Notes: generated from the letters alone by a model not told the origin. A DNA stretch of 64,000 nucleotides from an uncultured Treponema sp. (GCA_937893155.1 CALBGU010000081.1:10743-74742); one strand, 5' to 3'. Positions 1 to 8,954 are shown, numbered from the stretch's first letter. Numbers and translations are program-made.

Positions 1-1
1 G

Positions 2-70
2 CAACTACTTTCTGCCTTTTGGGATTTTCCAAAAGCCTCACCGCACTTACTTTCTTCAATCGGGATTTAA
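2..70 (+). CDS. Possible 3' end of an upstream gene (partial)
   Basis: This frame is open from the window edge to a TAA at 68-70 and would end in the residues SPHLLSSIGI. The promoter of the next gene starts about 40 bases later, which fits a gene ending here. The stretch is too short to assign a family, and the other two plus frames are also open, so this is weak. Confidence 0.25.
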   Translation, partial: QLLSAFWDFPKASPHLLSSIGI

Positions 71-108
71 GATATACGGTGTCAGCACTGTTTTTTCGGC
101 TTTTTTGT

Positions 109-137
109 TTGGAAAATGCGCACAAATATGGTATAAT
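109..137 (+). promoter_or_regulatory. Sigma-70 promoter of the M15 peptidase gene
   Basis: TTGGAA (109-114) and TATAAT (132-137) are separated by 17 bp. The expected start of transcription near 144 is only 2-3 nt before the ATG at 147, and no Shine-Dalgarno sequence is present, so the message may be leaderless. Confidence 0.65.
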
Positions 138-146
138 CGCACCATT

Positions 147-1058
147 ATGAACACACCAAAAGCATTTTTTACCGTTTTTTTTGTTTTCTGTGCCGTTTTT
201 TTTCCAAAAATCGCGTGGACCCAACAAAAAGAGCCTTCCGAATTGCAGATTTTTAGGCGCGCGTATCCTGATGTGGATTTTATCTGTTCGTATTCAGCGG
301 CAAAAAAGGATTTTTTGATTACGATAAAAGTGCCCAAAACGCCAAACAGCGCGGAAAAAGCAACGACGGCGCTCTGGTGGGCAGGCGGGAGGTTTTTGCC
401 TGAAGCAGAACTCGGCAATCAAGAAAAATACTGGACGCTGCTCTATGCGTATCCCAAAAAACTCGCCGACCCTGCGAATTTTACGGCGGAGGAAACGGAG
501 CGTATGCGAACATTCGGCTCGGCAGAAAACCGCAAAAACGGGGCAGGCACGCCGATGTTCTTTTTTGACGCGATTTATGATGCAAAAAGCCGCGCCTCTC
601 TCGAACAGCACATTCGCCGCTACACGATTTTGAATCACGGAGTTTCGGTGCACGAGCGCATAAAAGTCCAGCTCCAAAACGCAGAAACGCGGATTTTGGC
701 ACTCGCGCAAAAAGACAAAGCGGTGAGTGATTTTGTAACAGGGATTGCAAGCGAAGGCGGTTATGTGTGGAGAATCATCAGCGGCACCAATCGAAAATCG
801 TTTCACAGTCTCGGCATTGCAGTAGACATTCAGCCCAAATCGCTCAAGGGCAAAGAGATTTTCTGGAGCTGGGCAAAAGACAAAAACCCCGACGGCTGGA
901 TGCTCACGCCGCTTTCACGCCGCTGGATGCCGCCCGAAAGCGTTATTGAAATCTTTGAGGAAGAGGGATTTATTTGGGGCGGAAAATGGGGCGTGTGGGA
1001 CAATATGCACTTTGAATATCACCCCGAACTCATTTTGTGGAACTTCGGCAGCCGCTAG
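147..1058 (+). CDS. Secreted M15-family D-Ala-D-Ala carboxypeptidase
   Basis: 303 aa. The protein starts with an uncleaved-looking or cleavable signal sequence (a hydrophobic run rich in F and V, then KIAWTQQ), so it should act in the periplasm on peptidoglycan stem peptides. The C-terminal third has the zinc-peptidase pattern of the VanY/M15 group: SFHSLGIAVD (SxHxxGxAxD, two zinc ligands) followed about 60 residues later by MHFEYHPEL, which supplies the third histidine. The frame is open further upstream, but the ATG at 147 is chosen because the signal peptide begins there and a promoter ends just before it. The gene converges on the MATE gene with a 9-bp gap. The family call is firm. Whether it cuts D-Ala-D-Ala or another peptide bond cannot be seen. 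Confidence 0.85.
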   Translation: MNTPKAFFTVFFVFCAVFFPKIAWTQQKEPSELQIFRRAYPDVDFICSYSAAKKDFLITIKVPKTPNSAEKATTALWWAGGRFLPEAELGNQEKYWTLLYAYPKKLADPANFTAEETERMRTFGSAENRKNGAGTPMFFFDAIYDAKSRASLEQHIRRYTILNHGVSVHERIKVQLQNAETRILALAQKDKAVSDFVTGIASEGGYVWRIISGTNRKSFHSLGIAVDIQPKSLKGKEIFWSWAKDKNPDGWMLTPLSRRWMPPESVIEIFEEEGFIWGGKWGVWDNMHFEYHPELILWNFGSR

Positions 1059-1067
1059 CGTTTTTTG

Positions 1068-2423
1068 TCATTCCGAGCGCATTTCGCGGCGGAAACAGAA
1101 GATAAAATACGCGATTTCGGCGATTGAGGTGATTGTCCACGAAAAAACGTAGAGCAAAAACAGCGATTCAATCGTCCGAAAATACGCAAAAATCGTATAC
1201 AGCCACACGATTCTAAACACGCACGAACCCAAAATCACGATAATCGACGGCACGAGCGTTTTCCCAAGCCCGCGCGAAGCCGCAATAGTCGCGTCCATAA
1301 ACGCCGAGACGCAATACGACAGCGCCATCACCGAAATGCGTTCAAGTCCCGCGCTCACCACGGTTTCATCGGCGGCAAAAAGAAACAGAAATGCTCTTCC
1401 AAACACCAAAAGCAATGCGCCCAAAAAAAGCCCCGTCAAAAAAGCGTAGCCCGTGCTCACAAAATACGAGGTGAGCACGCGGCGGCGATTTCCCGCACCG
1501 TGATTTTGCGCAATAAAACTCGCGCCCGCCGTGTAAAATGCCGCCATAATGTCGTACACCAGCGGGTCGGCATTCGCGGCAGCCGCATTGCCCGCCACCA
1601 TTGCCGCGCTGAACGTGTTTACGCCCGACTGAATAAAAATGTTTGCAAACGCAAAAATCGCGTACTGAAATCCAGAGGGGATTCCGATTTTGAGGATTTG
1701 CCGCACTTTATGCGCGTTCACCGAAAGGCAAGATGCCGAAAGCATTATGCCGTTGCACCCCCGCGAAAGCGTCCATACAATCAGCACGGCAGAAACATAC
1801 TGCGCAATCACGCTCGCAATCGCCACTCCCGCCGCGTCCATCTTGAACACAATCACAAACAGCAGATTAAGAGCGACATTCACCGCGCCCGCAATGCTCA
1901 AAAACAAGAGCGGTCTTCGCGTATCGCCCGCCGCACTCAAAACCGCATTGCCGAAGTTGTAGAGCGAAAGCGCAGGGAGCGAAAGCATATAAATGCGAAA
2001 ATAGAGCACCGCGCCGTCAAGCAGTTCCGCCTTGGTTTTCATCGCCGAAAGCATTATTCGCGCGCCCCATTCGCTCGCCGCAAGGATTGCCAGCGCAAAA
2101 AGCACGCAGAGAATGACGGCGGTGTGCACCGTTTCATTCACGTCGCTTCTTTTTTTTGCCCCCAGAAAATACGCCGTAACCACGTTTACGCCCGCTCCCA
2201 GCCCGATAAGAGTGCCCGTAAAAAGCAGAATCAGCGTAGACGTAGAACCAACCTCGCCCAAAGCCTTCGCGCCCGCGAAACGCCCCACCACCGCAATATC
2301 CGCCATATTGAACAGCACTTGCAGCAGGTTTGACAACATCAGCGGCACACTGAAAAACAAAATGCCTGTGAACAAATTTCCATGGCACATATCCGTTTTG
2401 AATTCTTTTTTTGCTCTGTCCAT
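1068..2423 (-). CDS. MATE family multidrug/Na+ antiporter
   Basis: 451 aa with about twelve membrane segments, the usual MATE length. The N-terminal pattern PLMLSNLLQVLFNMADIAVVG and the matching half-repeat near the middle (PSGFQYAIFAFANIFIQSGVN) are typical of the DinF/NorM-like branch, which exports cationic compounds or drugs in exchange for Na+ or H+. The start is placed at the ATG at 2423 (MDRAKKEF), because homologues begin shortly before the first membrane segment. An ATG 39 bp upstream is in frame and cannot be excluded. The gene stands alone, convergent with the M15 peptidase and divergent from the chemotaxis receptor. The substrate is unknown. Confidence 0.88.
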   Translation of the reverse strand: MDRAKKEFKTDMCHGNLFTGILFFSVPLMLSNLLQVLFNMADIAVVGRFAGAKALGEVGSTSTLILLFTGTLIGLGAGVNVVTAYFLGAKKRSDVNETVHTAVILCVLFALAILAASEWGARIMLSAMKTKAELLDGAVLYFRIYMLSLPALSLYNFGNAVLSAAGDTRRPLLFLSIAGAVNVALNLLFVIVFKMDAAGVAIASVIAQYVSAVLIVWTLSRGCNGIMLSASCLSVNAHKVRQILKIGIPSGFQYAIFAFANIFIQSGVNTFSAAMVAGNAAAANADPLVYDIMAAFYTAGASFIAQNHGAGNRRRVLTSYFVSTGYAFLTGLFLGALLLVFGRAFLFLFAADETVVSAGLERISVMALSYCVSAFMDATIAASRGLGKTLVPSIIVILGSCVFRIVWLYTIFAYFRTIESLFLLYVFSWTITSIAEIAYFIFCFRREMRSE

Positions 2424-2563
2424 AATCCCCGCAATCTTAGCACGTTCAGCCGAATTGCACAATGAAACCGTTTCGGGTGATGATACGGAAAATGTGCTCT
2501 CCTTTCTGTCATTCGGTGCACTTGATATGAAACAAGGGCTGCCGCATTGTGTGTCCAGCCCGT

Positions 2564-2665
2564 ATTACAAGTGTAATCTAAGGCTTGTACAAGTGTTATC
2601 AGCCCCTGATTACACTTGTATCCTAGTGCTGAACACATCTGTTATCAGCCGCTGATTACAAAACG
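2564..2665. repeat. Intergenic degenerate repeats and palindrome (2463-2926 gap)
   Basis: ATTACA-AG-TGTAAT (2564-2577) is a perfect inverted repeat. TGTTATCAGCCCCTGATTAC and TGTTATCAGCCGCTGATTAC are direct repeats about 46 bp apart, and related TTACACTTGTA pieces lie between them. The rest of the 464-bp gap holds a REP-like piece at 2761 and the promoter of the chemotaxis receptor. No gene is visible in it. Confidence 0.6.
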
Positions 2666-2760
2666 TATGTTTTTTTCATTCTGTATCGCCTGTATGTCAT
2701 TGCTGTACCTGATATGAAACAATGGTAAGCCCCTTGCTACATCTGCATTGGCTTAAAAAA

Positions 2761-2785
2761 GATTATCGGGTCAAGCATGACTATT
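2761..2785. repeat. Degenerate copy of the dispersed REP-like element
   Basis: GATTATCGGGTCAAGCATGA follows a run of A. The same AAAAAA-GATTATCGGGTC core occurs at 63221, and relatives with a TCAAG loop are found at 8955, 9074 and 43857. This copy has lost most of its right arm. Confidence 0.5.
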
Positions 2786-2834
2786 ATTTTTTTTCAATAT
2801 CTTTATAACATTTGAAATCCATTTTTTTTCTATA

Positions 2835-2863
2835 TTGTTTTTTTGAATCAAACCCGTTATAAT
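2835..2863 (+). promoter_or_regulatory. Sigma-70 promoter of the chemotaxis receptor gene
   Basis: TTGTTT (2835-2840), a 17-bp spacer and TATAAT (2858-2863). The predicted leader is about 57 nt and contains the GGAGG ribosome binding site. No sigma-28 type sequence is apparent. Confidence 0.6.
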
Positions 2864-2926
2864 GTAGAGAGAATAGAAATTTCAACAACTCTGTAAGACT
2901 TGTAGAATATTTTTGGAGGATTTCTT

Positions 2927-5053
2927 GTGGCTAAACAAAAGAAAGAATTAGACAGATTTGACACAAATGCGAAGAAGGATATGACGATTTTAACGAAATT
3001 CCTTTTAATCGTCGGTGCTTCTGTTGCGATTGCAACGCTTGGTGTTGTTACGACTTCGCTTGAGATTTTTGCGCACAATCTCGAGGAATATACTGAAGAA
3101 GGCATTTTGCACACGGCAGATGGAGCTGTGCGCGTATTGACGGACTGGCAGATTACGCTTAAAAGCTATTCTTTTTGTCTTTCAAGCTCGCCAGATTTTC
3201 AGGAAACACTTGCTCAAAAAAATGTTGATAGAATTAAGAAAGCAATTGCAATATGCGATGACGAGTTCGACTACGAGGCTATGGCAGTAACTGATGCGAA
3301 CGGCGTTATTCTTGCAGGAAGCGGTTTGAACTCAGGTCTGAATATATCTTCTATTACAGCGGTTCGAAAGGCTCTCGGCGGCAGCGAGTTTTATTGCTAT
3401 GAGCCGATAGGAACAATTCCTTTGGGGTTGGTTCAGGCTTCCCCTGTCAAATATAACGGCAAAGTCGTCGGAACTGTAGTGTCAGTCTATGATTTAACCA
3501 CGGAAGACTATGTTACGCTTATGCGCGACGGCTATGATGTAGTGAGTACGCTCTTTCAAGACACAACTCGCGTTGCTTCAAACTTTGCAAAGATTGGCAC
3601 GACAATCGATAATCAAGATGTTGTCAATACGGTTTTGCGCAACGGAAAAACGTGGACGGGAGAGATTAAAATCGAGGGCGAAGAGTATTTCGGTATCTAT
3701 GGACCGCTTAAAGACAGCGACGGCAACGCAACAGGTATGGTTTTCATCGCGAAAAACCTCAATTTGATTTCAAAGATTCGCGTTCATACATTGCAGTGGG
3801 TTTGTCCTGTGGCTTTTGGGCTGTTCGTGATATTGATGATTGTCGGCTGGCGATTTATGAGCTGGGTCGGCTGGCGAATTGCGAATGTTACGAACTTCTT
3901 GAAGGAATTGGCTTCGGGCGATGCGGATTTGACGAAGCGATGTTCGCTTTATGTTCGCGACGAAATCGGCGAACTGATTATTTACTTCGATTTGTTTATG
4001 GATAAATTGCACGAGATTGTGTCGGCGGTGAAAGAGTCGAAAGCTGATTTGACGACGAGCGGCAGCACGCTTTACGACAGTATTCACGAAACATCGGGCG
4101 CAATCACCGAGATTATGGCGAACATCGAAAGCGTCAACAATCAGATTCAGAACCAGACGAGGAGCGTGGAAAGCTCAAGCGACAATGTGGGCATCATCTC
4201 TGATTCTATTTCAAATCTTGACGCGATGATTGAAAGCCAGAGCGCAGGTGTTACGCAGGCGAGTGCGGCTGTTGAACAGATGATTGGCAACATTGAGAGC
4301 GTAAACAAGAGCGTAGATAAGATGAGTAACTCGTTCAGCGAGTTGCAGCAGAACGCAGAATTGGGATATAAGAAGCAGCAGGAAGTGAACGAGCGGATTG
4401 TACAGATAGAAAGCCAGAGCCAGATGCTGCAAGAGGCGAACACGGCGATTTCTTCTATCGCAGAGCAGACGAACCTGCTTGCTATGAATGCGGCTATCGA
4501 AGCGGCGCACGCAGGGGAAGCAGGCAAGGGATTTGCGGTTGTTGCTGACGAAATCCGCAAACTTTCAGAGACTTCTGCAACGCAGTCGGCGACAATCGGT
4601 GAACAGCTCAATATTATCCGCAACTCAATTACGAATGTTGTATCTTCTTCTAATGAATCAAGCGATGCGCTTTCTGCAATGGCGAACAAGCTCAAGGAAA
4701 CAGACCAGCTTGTTTTGCAGATTAAGGCGGCAATGGAAGAACAGAACGCGGGTTCAAAGCAGATTACCGACGCGCTGCGCAATATGAATGACAGCACGGT
4801 AGAAGTTCAGAAATCGTCAAAAGATATGTCTGCGCAAAGTACGTCTATCGTTGGCGAGATGAATACGCTTCGCAATGCGACGGAGGCGATGAACGCAAGC
4901 ATGGACGAGATGATGACAGGCGCGCGACAGATTAACGAGAACAGTGCGACGATGAGCGATATGGCGGGACACGTTAAGGGAGCTATCGACAAGATTGGTT
5001 CTCAAATCGATATGTTCAAAGTCAGTCAGGCTCACAGCACAGGTGAAGATTAA
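2927..5053 (+). CDS. Methyl-accepting chemotaxis protein
   Basis: 708 aa, GTG start at 2927 with GGAGGA 7 bp upstream. Layout: a first membrane segment (about residues 20-45, [15 protein letters not shown]), a periplasmic sensing region of about 240 residues (probably a Cache-type domain), a second membrane segment ([18 protein letters not shown]), a HAMP region ([20 protein letters not shown]) and a long helical signalling domain. The signalling hairpin tip is present ([20 protein letters not shown], then [16 protein letters not shown]), so it should couple to CheW and CheA at the cell pole. The protein ends in SQAHSTGED with no CheR-tether pentapeptide. It is followed by a strong terminator. 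The ligand is unknown. Confidence 0.95.
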   Translation: MAKQKKELDRFDTNAKKDMTILTKFLLIVGASVAIATLGVVTTSLEIFAHNLEEYTEEGILHTADGAVRVLTDWQITLKSYSFCLSSSPDFQETLAQKNVDRIKKAIAICDDEFDYEAMAVTDANGVILAGSGLNSGLNISSITAVRKALGGSEFYCYEPIGTIPLGLVQASPVKYNGKVVGTVVSVYDLTTEDYVTLMRDGYDVVSTLFQDTTRVASNFAKIGTTIDNQDVVNTVLRNGKTWTGEIKIEGEEYFGIYGPLKDSDGNATGMVFIAKNLNLISKIRVHTLQWVCPVAFGLFVILMIVGWRFMSWVGWRIANVTNFLKELASGDADLTKRCSLYVRDEIGELIIYFDLFMDKLHEIVSAVKESKADLTTSGSTLYDSIHETSGAITEIMANIESVNNQIQNQTRSVESSSDNVGIISDSISNLDAMIESQSAGVTQASAAVEQMIGNIESVNKSVDKMSNSFSELQQNAELGYKKQQEVNERIVQIESQSQMLQEANTAISSIAEQTNLLAMNAAIEAAHAGEAGKGFAVVADEIRKLSETSATQSATIGEQLNIIRNSITNVVSSSNESSDALSAMANKLKETDQLVLQIKAAMEEQNAGSKQITDALRNMNDSTVEVQKSSKDMSAQSTSIVGEMNTLRNATEAMNASMDEMMTGARQINENSATMSDMAGHVKGAIDKIGSQIDMFKVSQAHSTGED

Positions 5054-5072
5054 AAAGACTGAATAAAGCAAT

Positions 5073-5111
5073 AAAAAATCCCGAGTGCTTGTTTTGCATT
5101 CGGGATTTTTT
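5073..5111. terminator. Bidirectional rho-independent terminator
   Basis: AAAAAATCCCGAGTGC pairs with GCATTCGGGATTTTTT around a TTGTTTT loop. The A tract on one side and the T tract on the other suit both the receptor gene and the convergent aroC. Confidence 0.9.
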
Positions 5112-5113
5112 GT

Positions 5114-6217
5114 TTACGATATTCGTGAACACCGATTTTGAAGCGCAAAATCCGCCAAAACAATCGCCGTCATCGCCTCAATGACGGGCACAATGCGAGG
5201 ACAAAGACACACATCGTGTCTGCCTTCAATAACAAGGTCCGTGTTTTCATATCCGTTATTACCGAATTGTACAGTCGCCTGCTTTTGAAAAATCGACGGA
5301 ACAGGTTTTATAGCCACCCGAAATTCAATCGCAGCCCCCGTTGAAATACCGCCGAGAATGCCCCCTGCGTTGTTTCGGGAAAAATCCATCGTCCCCGTAG
5401 AAAAATGCATCGAATCGTTATTTTCGCTTCCCGTCATATCCGCAGCAGCAAAACCTGCGCCGAACTCAATTCCCTTGACCGCGCCAATGGAAAGCATCGC
5501 CCGCGCCAACTCCGCATCGAGCTTGGAAAATACAGGTTCGCCCAGCCCCGCCGGAATTCCCGAAACAAAGCATTTTACAATACCGCCGGCACTGTCGCCC
5601 AACCGCCGCAATTCCTCAATTTTTGCGCTCATTTTTTCGGCAGCGTTAAGGTCACACGCACGAAGAGGATTTTTTTCAATCGCAGAAAAATCCACGCTTC
5701 CACATTCAATGCCCGCCGCCCGTTGCGTAAAAGCCGTAATGGTTATATCAGGATAAAGCGCGCAAAGCACCTGCCGCGCAATTTCTCCTGCGGCGACGCG
5801 AGCCGCCGTTTCTCGTCCACTCGCCCGTCCGCCGCCGCGGAAATCGCGAAAACCGTATTTTTCAAAGTAGGTAAAATCCGCATGCCCGGGACGAAATGTC
5901 GTGGCAAGATTGCCATAATCTTTACTATGCTGTGAGGTATTTCGGATAAGTAGCGCAATGGGAGTTCCCTCGGTTTTACCCTCAAATACGCCTGACAAAA
6001 TTTCAGCTTTATCGTCCTCTTTGCGAGCAGTTACCGCCGCATTGTTTTTGCCGCCGAAATTTTGCCCGGGTTTTCTGCGGTCAAGTGCAGCCTGTATTTT
6101 CGTTTCATCGAGGCACAAACCTGCTGGAACCCCGTCTACAACGCAGCCCAACGCAGCACCATGGCTTTCCCCGAATGTTGTAACTTTAAAAATATTTCCT
6201 ATTGTGTTTCCTGACAT
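5114..6217 (-). CDS. aroC: Chorismate synthase
   Basis: 367 aa, the full family length. The enzyme turns 5-enolpyruvylshikimate 3-phosphate into chorismate using reduced FMN and is the last step of the common aromatic pathway. Family signatures are visible: GESHGAALGCVVDGVPAG at the N-terminus, RPGHADFTYFEKYGFRDFRG and GGRASGRETAARVAAG in the middle, and the late R-rich GRHDVCLCPR. The start is put at ATG 6217 (MSGNTIGN), as in homologues. An in-frame ATG at 6241 is possible. No Shine-Dalgarno sequence precedes either start, and TTGCAT (6247-6252) / TATGAT (6224-6229) with a 17-bp spacer places transcription almost at the ATG. It stands apart from the other aromatic gene (aroF-pheA, 39 kb). 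Confidence 0.95.
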   Translation of the reverse strand: MSGNTIGNIFKVTTFGESHGAALGCVVDGVPAGLCLDETKIQAALDRRKPGQNFGGKNNAAVTARKEDDKAEILSGVFEGKTEGTPIALLIRNTSQHSKDYGNLATTFRPGHADFTYFEKYGFRDFRGGGRASGRETAARVAAGEIARQVLCALYPDITITAFTQRAAGIECGSVDFSAIEKNPLRACDLNAAEKMSAKIEELRRLGDSAGGIVKCFVSGIPAGLGEPVFSKLDAELARAMLSIGAVKGIEFGAGFAAADMTGSENNDSMHFSTGTMDFSRNNAGGILGGISTGAAIEFRVAIKPVPSIFQKQATVQFGNNGYENTDLVIEGRHDVCLCPRIVPVIEAMTAIVLADFALQNRCSRIS

Positions 6218-6292
6218 AGAAACATCATAACATTTTTTCAAAAAAAATGCAAAAAAAAACTGTTTTTTTCTTTTTTTGCGATATAATAAAAA

Positions 6293-6363
6293 TAAGCAAT
6301 CAGTTCGATTGCATCCTTTTTTGTGTAGGTGCGGTGGTTTGTTAAATCATCGCACTTTTTTTG
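6293..6363 (+). ncRNA. Candidate small RNA with its own promoter and terminator
   Basis: TATAAT at 6282-6287 (weak -35) predicts a start near 6293. A small hairpin follows, GCAATC-AGTTC-GATTGC (6296-6312). Then comes a 12-bp terminator stem, GTGCGGTGGTTT / AAATCATCGCAC (6329-6355) with a GTT loop, followed by seven T. No reading frame fits between them. It is divergent from aroC and cannot terminate anything else on the plus strand, because aroC runs the other way. It could also be a short aroC-antisense leader product. The family is unknown. Confidence 0.5.
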
Positions 6364-6382
6364 TCAAAATATATTTTTGCAT

Positions 6383-6409
6383 AAAAAAATCCAACCGATT
6401 GGTTGGATT
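6383..6409 (-). terminator. Terminator of tRNA-Asn
   Basis: Perfect 9-bp stem AATCCAACC / GGTTGGATT with a 4-nt loop. On the minus strand it is followed by a T run, immediately downstream of the tRNA gene. Confidence 0.85.
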
Positions 6410-6413
6410 GTAG

Positions 6414-6486
6414 CGCCCCCTGCTGGGCTTGAACCAGCGACACACGGATTAACAGTCCGTTGCTCTACCAACTGAGCTAAGGGAGC
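6414..6486 (-). tRNA. tRNA-Asn (GTT anticodon)
   Basis: The 73-nt cloverleaf folds fully: acceptor GCTCCCT/AGGGGGC, D stem GCTC/GAGC, anticodon stem ACGGA/TCCGT around loop CTGTTAA (anticodon GTT), and T stem GCTGG/CCAGC around TTCAAGC. The discriminator base is G. The CCA end is not encoded (CTA follows), so it must be added by the nucleotidyltransferase. Confidence 0.96.
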
Positions 6487-6656
6487 ATTCTTTGTCAAAT
6501 GCGATTTATATCATATAGACATACAAAAAAAATGTCAATAGGCATTTTTCAAATTTGATATAAATTTTTGAGAAAAATAATTTTTTCACTGATAATTGCA
6601 AACAAAAAAGAAATTTAACGCTCTTTTTACAATCTCAGTTTGAAAAGTTTTGAATT

Positions 6657-7427
6657 ATGGAGTATATTTTAAGTATGCTAACAAAATTTTTAAACAAGCT
6701 CATAATACTCCTTAACATCTCAAAAAACACTTTTACAGAAAATCTTGTTTCAGAATCTAAAAATAATATAAAAAATGTGGAAAATCGAGAACAGTATTTA
6801 GAAAATCCGGTAAATGAAAAAGCGATGTTCAGAAAAATGATGAAATCTCGACTTTCGGAATACACGCAAAATTTTCTGAAAATCAAAAAAAATGCAGAAA
6901 GTGCATTTTTGATATTTACCCAAAGCGATTTGTATCGTGAATCAAGAACGATTTTGGCGTTTATCTCGATGGAACTTGAAATGGAAACGCGGGAAGTGAT
7001 AAAAAAAGCGCTTGCAGACGGAAAACGGGTCGCTGTGCCGCGGACTATCCCCAAAACGTGCGGAATGGATTTTTATTTTTTGTCCCCAAAAACGAGTTTG
7101 GAAAGTCAGCTTGAAAAAAGCGAATACGGTATTTTAGAACCTAAAACCGATTTGGAAAAACTTGAGCCAGAGCGCTTGCCAATTCACACAGTTTTGCTCG
7201 TTCCCGGGCTTGCATACGGCAAGGACGGCGCGCGATTGGGGCACGGTAAAGGCTTTTATGACAGATACATTGAAAAATTGTATGCGCAAAAATCAGAGAT
7301 TCATTTGCCTGTCGCATTGGTCGGTTGGGGATTTTCAATGCAGGTTTTCGACGAGGTTCCCATCGAAGACCACGATTTTATGCTGACCCATATCGTTACA
7401 GAAAAAGGAATTATGCTTTGCAAATAG
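6657..7427 (+). CDS. ygfA: 5-formyltetrahydrofolate cyclo-ligase
   Basis: 256 aa. The enzyme converts 5-formyl-THF to 5,10-methenyl-THF with ATP and so recycles an inactive folate. The C-terminal signature LVPGLAYGKDGARLGHGKGF followed by YDRY carries the phosphate-binding and catalytic residues. An upstream VAVPRTIP is also typical. Family members are about 190-200 aa and begin with a basic helix, which here is MFRKMMKSRLSEY at residue 57 (ATG 6825). The 56 residues before it (poor in sequence complexity, N/K/L rich) match nothing known. Starts at 6657, 6675 and 6825 are all in frame, and only 6675 has a GGAG (12 bp upstream). The extension may be real or the true start may be 6825. Confidence 0.88.
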   Translation: MEYILSMLTKFLNKLIILLNISKNTFTENLVSESKNNIKNVENREQYLENPVNEKAMFRKMMKSRLSEYTQNFLKIKKNAESAFLIFTQSDLYRESRTILAFISMELEMETREVIKKALADGKRVAVPRTIPKTCGMDFYFLSPKTSLESQLEKSEYGILEPKTDLEKLEPERLPIHTVLLVPGLAYGKDGARLGHGKGFYDRYIEKLYAQKSEIHLPVALVGWGFSMQVFDEVPIEDHDFMLTHIVTEKGIMLCK

Positions 7428-7433
7428 TGCGCC

Positions 7434-7462
7434 TTGAATGTTGGCGCGAGAAATGATACTAT
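7434..7462 (+). promoter_or_regulatory. Promoter of the 385-aa secreted protein gene
   Basis: TTGAAT (7434-7439), a 17-bp spacer and TACTAT (7457-7462). It is followed by a leader of about 20 nt holding GGAG. Confidence 0.5.
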
Positions 7463-7490
7463 AAATCGAATTTATTTTTTGGAGATGACT

Positions 7491-8648
7491 ATGAAAAGAA
7501 TGGTGTGCATTGCGGCGGCGATTTTGCTTTCGCTGTCTGCGTGGGCAGAGGATTTTTCGGGATTTATGGACACAGCGTTCGGAAGCGACATCAATTCGCT
7601 GACCGCAAAGCTCGAAAAAGACGGCTGGAAAAAAGACGGCACGGATTATGCAACGTTTGACGGCGATTTTTTTACTTATTATTATGCAAAAGATTATTAT
7701 GTAAAAGAAGACCCTTCAACGCATGCAGATAGTATCGCGCTTACCGCTTCTTACAATCAAAACAAATTTTATATGGCGACCGAAGTGTATCAGTTCACAC
7801 AACCAGAAACGCTAGAGGCGCTTTCTGAATCTGAAAAAAATACGGTAAGCCGCTACAACCTGCGCCGCTGTTCTGAGCAGGAACTTTTGCCGTTGAAAAC
7901 TTTTTTCTCGTTTGATGAAGAGCAAATCCTATCCGATACATCGGAAATCGGAGACCTTTCAGCTTCGTGCGCACGATTTTATATCAGTGATTCTGGAAAT
8001 TATTACGCAGTCATCGTGGAGCAAATCGATGCCGACCCCGAAATGAATATGGTTATGATAATTTCAGGTCTCGGTTCTGATTGTCAAAAAGAGTACGGTT
8101 CAAAGGTCAGCGCGCCAAAGCTCAAGGCAAAGAAAAACAGCTCCGAAGTTTTTGCAGGAATCCCGTTCGGCACAAAGGCAATCGATTCTATTTTGACGCT
8201 GAAAGCAGACGGCTGGGCAATCGTGGCAAGTCAAAGCGGAGCGAACGACTTTTACTATGTGTATGCAATCAAAGAAGGCGGAAAATTCAACGGAATCGAC
8301 GTAGATGCGCTGATGCTGGTTTTCCACGACGATGCTTTGTTGCTTGGCGGCGCTATGTTTGAGGCAACGGAGGATTTTGCCGCGAAAAAAGAACAGCTTG
8401 CAAATCTTGAAAAATCGTTTACCAAATCGTTCAAGCTCAAGAACGCCACAAAGGAAGAAGTCGAGAAATACAGCGACGCAATGGGAGCGCCGATGTGGGA
8501 AGATGAAGCGAATCAGACCGAGGTCGGCAATATGGATTACGGGCTGAGAATTGTAAAATCTAAGGAAGGCTCGATTTTCCAATTCCGCGCAGATGAAACG
8601 GGCGTGGTCATTTTGCAGTTGGCAAAGTCAAAAGTGTGGCATTTCTAA
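7491..8648 (+). CDS. Secreted protein of unknown function with two related halves
   Basis: 385 aa. The start at ATG 7491 is supported by TTGGAGATGACT just before it and by a clean signal peptide (MKRMVCIAAAILLSLSAWA, cut before EDF). The mature protein has two similar halves: one near residue 20 (FSGFMDTAFGSDINSLTAKL then DGW, and a FFTYYYAKDYY strand) and one near residue 225 (VFAGIPFGTKAIDSILTLKA then DGW, and a DFYYVYAIKEGG strand). The duplicated unit opens with an F-G-x-P/A-F-G-(S/T) stretch. No family is recognised. The protein is probably periplasmic, since no membrane anchor or lipobox is present. It has its own promoter and a strong terminator. Confidence 0.75.
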   Translation: MKRMVCIAAAILLSLSAWAEDFSGFMDTAFGSDINSLTAKLEKDGWKKDGTDYATFDGDFFTYYYAKDYYVKEDPSTHADSIALTASYNQNKFYMATEVYQFTQPETLEALSESEKNTVSRYNLRRCSEQELLPLKTFFSFDEEQILSDTSEIGDLSASCARFYISDSGNYYAVIVEQIDADPEMNMVMIISGLGSDCQKEYGSKVSAPKLKAKKNSSEVFAGIPFGTKAIDSILTLKADGWAIVASQSGANDFYYVYAIKEGGKFNGIDVDALMLVFHDDALLLGGAMFEATEDFAAKKEQLANLEKSFTKSFKLKNATKEEVEKYSDAMGAPMWEDEANQTEVGNMDYGLRIVKSKEGSIFQFRADETGVVILQLAKSKVWHF

Positions 8649-8666
8649 TTTTTTGTATCATACATG

Positions 8667-8697
8667 ATAAGGGGCGTTTTGCCCCTTATTTTTTTTG
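8667..8697 (+). terminator. Rho-independent terminator
   Basis: ATAAGGGGC / GCCCCTTAT with a GTTTT-type loop and a run of eight T, 18 bp after the stop of the secreted-protein gene. Confidence 0.92.
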
Positions 8698-8711
8698 CAC
8701 ATACTGTTGTT

Positions 8712-8953
8712 TTAAGCAAAAATAATGTGTTTTTTGAAAAAAGGTACGTCATTTGAAACAAAAAGCACATCATTTAGAAGAAAAACAATGTGCTTTATAA
8801 AAATAACAACGTCGTTTGGAAGAAAAACAACGTTGTTTATGAAAAAAACAATGTGCTTTATGCGATAAACAACGTTGTTTAAGAATAAAACCACATTGAT
8901 TTTGAATGAAACAATGTGGTTTTTGATAAAAATGAGATAGTTTTTGAAGAAAA
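8712..8953. repeat. 21-bp tandem array with palindromic core
   Basis: About ten imperfect units of exactly 21 bp with consensus (g)AAnAAAACAAyGTkgTTTat. Several cores are perfect palindromes (AACAACGTTGTT, at about 8816-8840 and 8869-8881). These alternate with AACAATGTGCTTT. Read on the minus strand the array gives a 60-residue heptad-periodic frame, which is a by-product of the 21-bp unit and not a gene. The remaining bases to 9117 hold two REP-like elements and nothing else. Confidence 0.8.
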
Positions 8954-8954
8954 A

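Noticed and set aside
1500..2333. 277-codon Arg/His-rich frame on the plus strand
   Set aside because: It lies fully inside the MATE gene on the other strand and has the composition of an antisense shadow.
8712..8894. 60-residue minus-strand frame with a seven-residue periodicity
   Set aside because: It is the translation of a 21-bp DNA repeat. No ribosome binding site is present and the units continue outside the frame.
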